Positions 1-5,119 of a DNA stretch of 6,008 nt are shown one piece after another (the first letter of the stretch is position 1; every line of letters begins with the position of its first letter). The stretch is from assembly GCA_017452035.1 (NCBI GenBank), contig JAFTNE010000111.1, positions 1 to 6,008 of the forward strand, given 5' to 3'. The notes beneath the pieces were generated by a model. It saw only the letters and a list, made by a program, of their open reading frames with translations, ran no database searches and was not told where the DNA came from. The DNA comes from Clostridia bacterium. Its GTDB lineage: Bacteria > Bacillota > Clostridia > Christensenellales > CAG-314. A program made the translations under genes and the position numbers.

Positions 1-1294
1 ACTTTGCTTGGTGCTCGGCAAACTTCTTTTTGAAACCATCAAGGTCAACTGTAAAGCCTTGTTCAGCAGCAAGTTCCACTGTCATTTCCACAGGGAAACC
101 AAAGGTGTCGTAAAGCTTGAAAGCTGTGCCACCGGGAACAACGTTACCAGGAATATGAGAACTAACCTTGAAAAACTCCTTCTCGCCTGCAACAAGAGTT
201 TTGGAGAACTTTTCCTCTTCCTTGTTGAGTTCGTCAATAATCTTTGTTGCGTTTTCCGTAAGTTCGGTGTAAACATCTTTGTAAACTTCAATATACACTT
301 GGGCAATTTGTGCAATGCTACCCTTTGGCATACCCAAAGAGTTTGCCATACGAACTGCACGGCGAATCAAACGGCGCAAAACGTAACCTTGGTCAACGTT
401 ACTTGGAACAACGCCCACAGGGTCACCAAGCAGGAACGTTGCTGTACGAACGTGGTCAGCAATAACGCGCATTGCCTTTTTGGTTGTTTCGTCATAAGCC
501 TTGCCAGAAAGCTCTTGAATTTTTGCAAGCGCGCCAGCAAAAAGGTCAATATCGTAAACGGACTTCAAACCGTTCAAAACGCAAACTGTACGTTCCAAAC
601 CCATACCTGTATCAACGTTCTTTTGAGCAAGTGGAAGGTAAGTGCCATCAGCTTGACGGTTGAATTGCATAAATACGTTGTTCCAAATTTCAAGGTACTT
701 GCCACAGTCGCAACTTGGGTCGCAATTTGGGCCACAAGCAGGTTTGCCTGTATCCCAAAAGATTTCCGTATCGGGGCCACATGGACCAGTTGTACCAGCA
801 ATCCACCAGTTGTTTTTCTTTGGAAGGTAGAAGATGCGTTCAGCAGGGATGCCACAAGCTTTCCAAACGTTTGCAGAGTCTTCGTCACGAGGAGCGTCCT
901 CGTCACCAGCAAATACCGTTACGGAAATGCGATTAACATCCAAACCAAGGTACTCGGGGCTGGTCAAAAACTCGTAGCTCCACTTGATGGACTCGTGGTT
1001 GAAGTAGTCGCCAAGGGACCAGTTACCAAGCATTTCAAAAAATGTCAAGTGGGAGTCGTCACCAACTTCTTCGATATCGCCAGTACGTACGCACTTTTGT
1101 ACGTCGCAAAGGCGTGTTCCCTTGGGGTGTTTTTGTCCAAGAAGATAGGGGATAAGTGGGTGCATACCAGCTGTTGTAAACAAAACGGATGGGTCGTTTT
1201 CGGGAATAAGGCTTGCCGATTGAATCACAGCGTGACCACGGTCAGCAAAGAATTTTAGAAATTTTTCTCTCAAAAAGTTAGATGTAATTTTCAT
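1..1294 (-). CDS. alaS: Alanyl-tRNA synthetase, N-terminal 431 residues (3' end beyond window)
   Basis: AlaRS activates alanine with ATP and loads it onto tRNA-Ala in the cytoplasm. The visible part covers the class II catalytic domain and the following tRNA-recognition helices. Motif 1 includes FTTAGMHPL at residues 39-47, motif 2 lies around TFFEMLGNWSLGDY at 84-97, and motif 3 is DTGMGLER at 228-235. AGTTGPCGPDTEIF (166-179) is the typical AlaRS active-site loop, followed by EIWNNVFMQFN (202-212). DHVRTATFLLGD (280-291) and GYVLRRLIRRAVR (303-315) are also family hallmarks. Between the last catalytic motifs sits a cysteine cluster C187-x3-C191-x3-C195-x-C197, possibly a metal site. The ATG at 1294 is chosen because an AGAGG ribosome site lies 6 nt upstream and the protein starts where AlaRS proteins usually do. 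The editing domain and the C-terminal domain lie outside the window, so their presence cannot be judged. The reading frame is intact to the edge. Confidence 0.97.
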   Translation of the reverse strand, partial: MKITSNFLREKFLKFFADRGHAVIQSASLIPENDPSVLFTTAGMHPLIPYLLGQKHPKGTRLCDVQKCVRTGDIEEVGDDSHLTFFEMLGNWSLGDYFNHESIKWSYEFLTSPEYLGLDVNRISVTVFAGDEDAPRDEDSANVWKACGIPAERIFYLPKKNNWWIAGTTGPCGPDTEIFWDTGKPACGPNCDPSCDCGKYLEIWNNVFMQFNRQADGTYLPLAQKNVDTGMGLERTVCVLNGLKSVYDIDLFAGALAKIQELSGKAYDETTKKAMRVIADHVRTATFLLGDPVGVVPSNVDQGYVLRRLIRRAVRMANSLGMPKGSIAQIAQVYIEVYKDVYTELTENATKIIDELNKEEEKFSKTLVAGEKEFFKVSSHIPGNVVPGGTAFKLYDTFGFPVEMTVELAAEQGFTVDLDGFKKKFAEHQAK

Positions 1295-1300
1295 AAGATG

Positions 1301-1305
1301 CCTCT
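1301..1305 (-). promoter_or_regulatory. Ribosome binding site of alaS
   Basis: On the minus strand AGAGG, within AAAAGAGG (1301-1308), lies 6 nt before the ATG at 1294. This supports that start codon. The first dozen alaS codons are AT-rich and include AGA and CTA, codons hardly used later in the gene, which fits an unstructured initiation region. Confidence 0.75.
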
Positions 1306-1331
1306 TTTGTCAAAGTTGACGGTTTTGTATT

Positions 1332-1440
1332 GGCAACAGTTTGTAGCAATCAACGGTTTTGACAGTTTACCAGCGCAAATATTTTGCATTGCTAAACCAC
1401 TTTGCTTGCACTACTTTGTGCAGTTTTGTACAACGTTGCC
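1332..1440 (-). other. Possible structured leader upstream of alaS
   Basis: This part of the 208-nt gap before alaS contains nested inverted repeats. An outer pair GGCAAC (1332-1337) with GTTGCC (1435-1440) encloses TAGCAAT (1344-1350) with ATTGCTA (1388-1394), which itself encloses GCAAA (1375-1379) with TTTGC (1383-1387). A second arm is TGCAC (1407-1411) with GTGCA (1418-1422). Together they could fold as a branched RNA. I find no T-box consensus (the conserved TGGNACC-type bulge is absent), although alaS genes in Bacillota are often controlled that way. No convincing -35/-10 pair was found; TTGATT-N18-TACAAA (plus-strand positions about 1325-1354) is only a weak candidate. Stems of 5 to 7 bp in about 140 nt can arise by chance, so this is tentative. 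Confidence 0.25.
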
Positions 1441-1450
1441 TATTTCAGTG

Positions 1451-1479
1451 CAAAAGGGCGCACTATCGCTGCCCTTTTG
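1451..1479 (-). terminator. Probable rho-independent terminator after the membrane zinc-ribbon gene
   Basis: On the minus strand a perfect 9-bp stem CAAAAGGGC / GCCCTTTTG encloses an 11-nt loop, beginning 23 nt after the TAG stop at 1503-1505. The stem is GC-rich at the top, and its descending arm ends in a run of four T, but there is no long T tract beyond it, so the terminator may be leaky. The symmetry means it could also act on plus-strand transcripts. Its position suits the end of the two-gene zinc-ribbon operon and separates it from alaS. Confidence 0.6.
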
Positions 1480-1502
1480 AAAAATTATTTAGTTAAAACT
1501 TA

Positions 1503-2474
1503 CTATGCTACTGTTTCGGTAAGTGGTTTGGACTTTACAATTGCAGAGTAGATAAAGAAGAACCAGTAGTACACAGGAATTGCACAAAGAACCCAACCAA
1601 AGCCAAATCCTTCGGGTGTTGCAAAGATTTGCAAAATACCACCAAGGAAATCGGCTCCCAAAAATTGTGGAAGAAGTACCAAAGCCGTTGCAATTGTTGT
1701 CAAAATTGCAAGTATCAAATACAACTTGTTAGCCTTTTTGGAGCGCTTGCTACTAAAGATACGAACAATGCAAACAAGCAAGTGAATTACAACACTCAAC
1801 ACAAAGATAACTACCATGATGGATACCATGATTTCTGCAACACTGTCGCCAAGAGCGCCCATAATTGCATTGAACATATTTCCACCTGGGTTGCTTACTG
1901 CATCAATGATTTGATACAACAAAAGCAAAATAAATGTGTATCCATAAGCCGTATTTTTTCCTTCGTAGAAAAGACCTTTGTCAAACGCCAAAAAACTTGG
2001 ACGAAGTTCTTGTGGAGCTGCAAAGAAGTAACCAAATACAAGCAAGAATATCAATGCAACAATGGCAAATGCTCTGCCACCTTTTTTGGATGCAACAGGC
2101 TTGTTGCCCTTTGGCGCCTTTTGTTTTTTGCCCTTTTTGCCCTTCTTTTCCTCACGTACTGGAACGGGTGCGCCAGCAGTTGGTGTTACTGTTGTAATGG
2201 TTGCAAATGAGTAGCCACAAGTGCAAGCATTGTCGCCAATGGGCACTTCCTTACGGCATCTTGGGCAAATTTTTGTTTGTTCGCCCACTTTGAGTTGGCT
2301 ACCACAGTTACGGCAGAAGTTTGCCATTGGAGAGTTGCGAGTACCACAAGTACGGCAAACAACTACTTCCTCGGGAACTTTAAGTTGAGTACCACAACGT
2401 GAACAAAAACGAGCGTTCAGTGTGTTAGAGTTGCCACAATGTGGGCAAAGATTAAAACTGTTAGAGCTGTTCAT
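1503..2474 (-). CDS. Membrane protein with three N-terminal zinc ribbons, function unknown
   Basis: This 323-residue protein has two parts. The N-terminus carries three zinc ribbons: C10/C13/C24/C27, C40/C43/C54/C57, and a slightly degenerate C70/C73/C84/C86 whose second knuckle is CxC. The first cysteines are exactly 30 residues apart, which points to internal duplication. A lysine-rich, probably disordered linker (about 107-134, with GKKGKKQK) leads to a hydrophobic part with segments near 135-153, 177-193, 213-240, 250-270 and 292-313. The lysines before the first segment suggest cytoplasmic ribbons. SSKRSKK (241-247) also looks cytoplasmic, which fits only if the short second segment is not a full span, so the topology is uncertain. 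There is no signal peptide. A perfect GGAGGT lies 6 nt before the ATG. The gene follows the seven-ribbon gene by 12 nt. Zinc-ribbon plus membrane proteins are widespread in Bacillota without a known role; I do not assign one. Confidence 0.9.
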   Translation of the reverse strand: MNSSNSFNLCPHCGNSNTLNARFCSRCGTQLKVPEEVVVCRTCGTRNSPMANFCRNCGSQLKVGEQTKICPRCRKEVPIGDNACTCGYSFATITTVTPTAGAPVPVREEKKGKKGKKQKAPKGNKPVASKKGGRAFAIVALIFLLVFGYFFAAPQELRPSFLAFDKGLFYEGKNTAYGYTFILLLLYQIIDAVSNPGGNMFNAIMGALGDSVAEIMVSIMVVIFVLSVVIHLLVCIVRIFSSKRSKKANKLYLILAILTTIATALVLLPQFLGADFLGGILQIFATPEGFGFGWVLCAIPVYYWFFFIYSAIVKSKPLTETVA

Positions 2475-2479
2475 AAATT

Positions 2480-2485
2480 ACCTCC
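2480..2485 (-). promoter_or_regulatory. Ribosome binding site of the membrane zinc-ribbon gene
   Basis: A perfect GGAGGT on the minus strand sits 5 nt before the ATG at 2474 and fits entirely inside the 12-nt gap after the upstream stop codon (2487-2489). It fixes the start, and with the short gap it argues for translation from one shared mRNA. Confidence 0.85.
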
Positions 2486-2486
2486 G

Positions 2487-3299
2487 TTACTTGCGTTGTT
2501 TACCACAGTTGGTACAAAATGTCGAATCGTGTTCGTTAAGTGCTTTACAGTGAGGACACTCCCAAGTGGGGCCCTTTGGAGCAGTACCTTCAAATGACCA
2601 ATTACACTTGATGCAAAATGATGCATCCCCTTGGTTTTCCGTACTGCAGTTGGGACAGTACTTCTTTTGTGGGTCAACTTCCAATTTAAGACCACAGCTT
2701 ACACAAAATACCTCGTCAGCAGGGTTAAGCGCGCCACAATTGGTGCAAACCCTTCTTTTGCCTGAGCCATCGTCTAACATTGTTTGCTTTACAACCACAT
2801 CACCCAAGTTTTTAACTTCGTGCACTACTTGCATTTGAGTGATTTGCGCATCAGCAAGTGAGCAAAAGCAGTAGGAGCAGTATTGAGTGTCAACTGAGTT
2901 GTATTGACCACAATGAGGGCAAATTTTGCGTTTGACAACCTTGTGTTGAGAAAGACTTGCCACGCTTGCGCCACATTTGTGGCAGAACATTGCCGTCAAA
3001 GGGAGCAATTCGCCACATTGAGGGCAGGTGGAAGTTTCCGATTGATCAGCAGAGCCACCATACAAGTCGGTCATTTCTGCACGAAGGTCCACAGCAACAG
3101 GTGCTGTTGTTGCAGTTTGTGTAGGCTCAACGGAAAGTGGTTTGCCACAGGTTGTACAATGAACAAACCCCTTGTCGTTTACTGCACCACAAGATGGACA
3201 AGTTACTTCTTCTTGAAATACAAAGTCCGTCTTGCCACAATTACAACAAAACAGTGAATCGTTTTCGTTGATTTCGCCACAATTTTTACAAAGTTTCAT
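2487..3299 (-). CDS. Soluble protein of seven tandem zinc ribbons, function unknown
   Basis: This 270-residue protein consists almost wholly of CxxC-N10-CxxC zinc ribbons. Their first and last cysteines are 4-21, 34-51, 92-109, 127-144, 185-202, 215-232 and 248-265. All seven keep the same 10-residue spacing, giving 28 likely metal ligands, enough for seven zinc ions; C19 and C146 are extra. Several neighbouring ribbons repeat every 30 residues. Two non-ribbon linkers (53-91, containing LRAEMTDLYGGS, and about 147-184) divide the chain into groups of two, two and three. No membrane segment, signal peptide or catalytic domain is visible. Ribbons of this double zinc-ribbon type usually bind protein or nucleic acid or act as structural modules, so a scaffold or adaptor role is possible but inferred. 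The ATG at 3299 follows AAAGGTG by 4 nt, and a strong promoter lies about 100 nt upstream. It is the first gene of an operon with the membrane zinc-ribbon gene. Confidence 0.9.
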   Translation of the reverse strand: MKLCKNCGEINENDSLFCCNCGKTDFVFQEEVTCPSCGAVNDKGFVHCTTCGKPLSVEPTQTATTAPVAVDLRAEMTDLYGGSADQSETSTCPQCGELLPLTAMFCHKCGASVASLSQHKVVKRKICPHCGQYNSVDTQYCSYCFCSLADAQITQMQVVHEVKNLGDVVVKQTMLDDGSGKRRVCTNCGALNPADEVFCVSCGLKLEVDPQKKYCPNCSTENQGDASFCIKCNWSFEGTAPKGPTWECPHCKALNEHDSTFCTNCGKQRK

Positions 3300-3303
3300 A
3301 AAA

Positions 3304-3310
3304 CACCTTT
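3304..3310 (-). promoter_or_regulatory. Ribosome binding site of the seven-ribbon gene
   Basis: AAAGGTG on the minus strand ends 4 nt before the ATG at 3299. It supports that start; no other in-frame ATG with a similar site lies nearby. Confidence 0.7.
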
Positions 3311-3339
3311 ATACGTTGTTTGTTACAAAAGTTTTGCAA

Positions 3340-3361
3340 ACAAAGGGGTCTACCCCTTTGT
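3340..3361 (-). other. Perfect 9-bp hairpin in the leader of the zinc-ribbon operon (attenuator or glnS terminator)
   Basis: ACAAAGGGG / CCCCTTTGT pairs perfectly around a 4-nt TAGA loop (minus-strand reading). On the minus strand it is followed by TTGCAAAACTTTTG, T-rich but not a clean T tract. It lies downstream of the predicted promoter (3397-3425) and upstream of the zinc-ribbon start, so transcripts from that promoter must pass through it. It could end read-through from glnS, attenuate the zinc-ribbon operon, or protect the mRNA 5' end. No other terminator is visible after glnS. The hairpin is certain as a sequence feature; its role is not. Confidence 0.6.
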
Positions 3362-3395
3362 AGTGACGACGTATGCCTAATACATCATCACATAT

Positions 3396-3410
3396 AAATA
3401 TATTATATTT
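3396..3410. repeat. 15-bp AT-only palindrome overlapping the -10 box
   Basis: AAATATA-T-TATATTT is a perfect 7-bp inverted repeat around one base and covers the -10 element at 3397-3402 and part of the spacer. A repressor bound here would block the promoter. AT-only palindromes arise easily in promoter DNA, so an operator function is only a suggestion. It does not match the Zur or Fur consensus as I know them. Confidence 0.3.
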
Positions 3411-3425
3411 TAGTTTGTTTGTCAA
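3397..3425 (-). promoter_or_regulatory. Housekeeping-type promoter of the zinc-ribbon operon
   Basis: On the minus strand TTGACA (3420-3425) is a perfect -35 match, followed after 17 nt by TATATT (3397-3402), five of six matches to the -10 consensus, with an A/T-only stretch around it. The predicted start of transcription is near 3390, giving a leader of about 90 nt with the hairpin at 3340-3361. A competing TATAAT 12 nt from the -35 box is too close to be used with it. This separates the zinc-ribbon operon from dnaB-glnS. Confidence 0.75.
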
Positions 3426-3446
3426 CATCAATGTGGATATTTGACA
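3420..3446. repeat. Inverted repeat TGTCAA-N15-TTGACA at and upstream of the -35 box
   Basis: The half-sites at 3420-3425 and 3441-3446 are 21 bp apart centre to centre, about two helical turns. The lower half-site is the -35 box of the zinc-ribbon promoter; the upper lies between it and the glnS stop. The spacing suits binding by a dimer on one face of the DNA. The plus-strand TTGACA has no -10 box at a suitable distance, so a divergent promoter is not supported. Six-bp repeats can occur by chance. Confidence 0.35.
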
Positions 3447-3454
3447 TACATTTG

Positions 3455-5095
3455 CTATTTGCCAGGCTTAAAGCTATCTTTGAGGCCAACAATTTCGTTA
3501 AACACCAAATTTGCGCCGTCACTGTCCTTGTCCAAAACGTAGTAGCCTACGCGCATAAATTGGAATTTGTCTTCCACTTGGGCACTAAGCAAGCTTTGTT
3601 CTACGTAGGCATCAACAACTTGCATAGAGTTTTCGTTAAAGCGCAAAGTGAAGTCGGTAACACCGTCAACAACGTCGTTTAGCAAACTTTGGAGCTTGCG
3701 CACTTGAACTTTAACACAGGTGTTTGCGTCTACCCATTGGATAACGCCCTTTACCTTTACGCCACTTGTATCGCTACCCGACTTGGAGTTAGGAACAACG
3801 GAACATCTAATTTCTTGCACTTCGCCATTGTCGTCCAAAATAACGTCATCACAGTGGATAATATATGCGCCCTTCAAGCGAACATATCCATCGGGTTTAA
3901 GTCTGTGATACTTTGGTGGGGGTACAAGCGCAAAGTCGGCACGGTCAATGTAGATAACGCTACTAAATGGAACGTCACGATAGGTAACTTCGTCAGCGTT
4001 GGGGTTATCCTCAACGGAAAGCATCTCACTGCCAGTATAGTTGGTCAAAACCACCTTTACTGGGTCAAACACTGCCATAACACGGTTAGCGTTAGCATTG
4101 AGGTTTTCTCTTACGCAAGCGTGGAGGTAACTTTCTTCCACTTCGGAATTAGCCTTGGATACGCCAATACGTTCGCAAAAATCGCGGAGTGCTGCTGCTG
4201 GGTAGCCACGACGGCGCAAGCCAGAAAGTGTTGGCATACGTGGGTCGTCCCAACCCATAACTTTACCTTCGTCAACAAGCTTTTTCAAAAAGCGTTTGGA
4301 CATGATTGTGTTTGTGATGTTAAGACGTGCAAACTCAATTTGTTGTGGTTGAGGCGAAGGGAAATCGCAGTTTACTACAACCCAGTCGTAAAGTGGACGG
4401 TGGTCTTCAAACTCCAACGTACAAATGGAGTGTGTAATACCTTCGTATGCATCCTCAATTGGGTGCGCAAAGTCGTACATGGGGTAGATGCACCACTTGT
4501 CGCCAGTGTTGTGGTGAGTTGCATGCAACACACGATAAATTACTGGGTCGCGCATGTTTAGGTTGGGGGATGCCATATCAATTTTAGCACGCAAAACTTT
4601 GGAGCCATCCTCGAACTTGCCATCACGCATATCGTAGAAAAGTTGCAAGTTTTCTTCAATGGAACGGTTACGGAAGGGACTTTCTACACCAGGTTCCGTC
4701 AAAGTACCACGGCGAGAGCGAATTTCCTCTGCTGATTCGTCCGAAACGTACGCCAAGCCCTTGTTGATGAGCTTTACAGCGCAGTCGAACATTACGTCAA
4801 AGTAGTCGCTTGCAAACAGCAGTTTGTCCCATTGGAAGCCAAGCCATTGAATATCTTGCTTGATACTGCGTACGTACTCTTGGTCTTCCTTGCAGGGGTT
4901 GGTGTCGTCAAAACGCAAGTTACACTTGCCACCATATTGTTTTGCAAGGCCAAAGTTGATGCACAAGCTTTTTGCGTGGCCTACGTGCAAGTAACCGTTT
5001 GGTTCTGGGGGAAAACGTGTATATACCGAGCTAACTTTGCCACTGGCAAGGTCGCCGTCAATTATTTCTTCAATAAAATTTCTAGATTCACTCAT
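3455..5095 (-). CDS. glnS: Glutaminyl-tRNA synthetase
   Basis: GlnRS attaches glutamine to tRNA-Gln in the cytoplasm. The 546-residue protein is close to the length of the E. coli enzyme (about 550) and looks complete. The N-terminal class I Rossmann domain carries the HIGH-type motif HVGH at 37-40 inside PPEPNGYLHVGHAKS, followed by NLRFDDTNP (59-67). The KMSKS-type loop is IMSKR at 264-268, followed by GWDDPRMPTLSGLRRRG (281-297), a GlnRS hallmark that separates it from bacterial GluRS. From about 345 the protein continues into the two beta-barrel anticodon-binding domains typical of GlnRS. The presence of glnS implies direct charging rather than sole reliance on the amidotransferase route; a GatCAB system elsewhere cannot be excluded. 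The ATG at 5095 follows a weak AGGT site at 5103-5106. The gene starts 24 nt after the dnaB stop with no terminator between, so the two are probably one transcript. Confidence 0.97.
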   Translation of the reverse strand: MSESRNFIEEIIDGDLASGKVSSVYTRFPPEPNGYLHVGHAKSLCINFGLAKQYGGKCNLRFDDTNPCKEDQEYVRSIKQDIQWLGFQWDKLLFASDYFDVMFDCAVKLINKGLAYVSDESAEEIRSRRGTLTEPGVESPFRNRSIEENLQLFYDMRDGKFEDGSKVLRAKIDMASPNLNMRDPVIYRVLHATHHNTGDKWCIYPMYDFAHPIEDAYEGITHSICTLEFEDHRPLYDWVVVNCDFPSPQPQQIEFARLNITNTIMSKRFLKKLVDEGKVMGWDDPRMPTLSGLRRRGYPAAALRDFCERIGVSKANSEVEESYLHACVRENLNANANRVMAVFDPVKVVLTNYTGSEMLSVEDNPNADEVTYRDVPFSSVIYIDRADFALVPPPKYHRLKPDGYVRLKGAYIIHCDDVILDDNGEVQEIRCSVVPNSKSGSDTSGVKVKGVIQWVDANTCVKVQVRKLQSLLNDVVDGVTDFTLRFNENSMQVVDAYVEQSLLSAQVEDKFQFMRVGYYVLDKDSDGANLVFNEIVGLKDSFKPGK

Positions 5096-5102
5096 ATCTT
5101 TT

Positions 5103-5106
5103 ACCT
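5103..5106 (-). promoter_or_regulatory. Weak ribosome binding site of glnS
   Basis: CAGGT on the minus strand places AGGT 7 nt before the ATG at 5095. It is weaker than the GGAGGT used by the membrane zinc-ribbon gene. The start still stands because the N-terminus matches that of other GlnRS proteins. Confidence 0.5.
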
Positions 5107-5119
5107 GTATTTTAAAAAA

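Noticed and set aside
8..1258. 416-codon open frame on the plus strand
   Set aside because: It is the exact codon-aligned complement of alaS, whose motifs are unmistakable. Its translation is Cys/Asn/Val-rich without domains, as expected of a shadow.
1319..1361. Direct repeat ACGGTTTTG at 1319-1327 and 1353-1361
   Set aside because: Two 9-nt copies 34 nt apart in AT-rich intergenic DNA can arise by chance, and no further copy is seen.
1426..1433. TTGTACAA palindrome in the alaS upstream gap
   Set aside because: Eight bases without a second copy or promoter context is too little to call an operator.
1298..1480. 60-codon plus-strand frame in the gap between the membrane zinc-ribbon gene and alaS
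   Set aside because: It has no ribosome site, it runs through the terminator hairpin, and its translation shows no recognisable pattern.
1295..1502. T-box riboswitch before alaS
   Set aside because: The conserved T-box bulge sequence and a clear antiterminator/terminator pair directly before the gene are missing.
1629..2210. 193-codon open frame on the plus strand opposite the membrane zinc-ribbon gene
   Set aside because: The minus-strand protein has ordered zinc ribbons, a linker and membrane segments plus a perfect ribosome site; the plus frame has none of these.
3441..3463. Plus-strand promoter from TTGACA at 3441-3446
   Set aside because: No -10-like hexamer occurs 16-18 nt downstream, and no plus-strand gene follows.
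3689..4561. 290-codon open frame on the plus strand
   Set aside because: It is antisense to the middle of glnS, in codon register, with no plausible ribosome site or domain.
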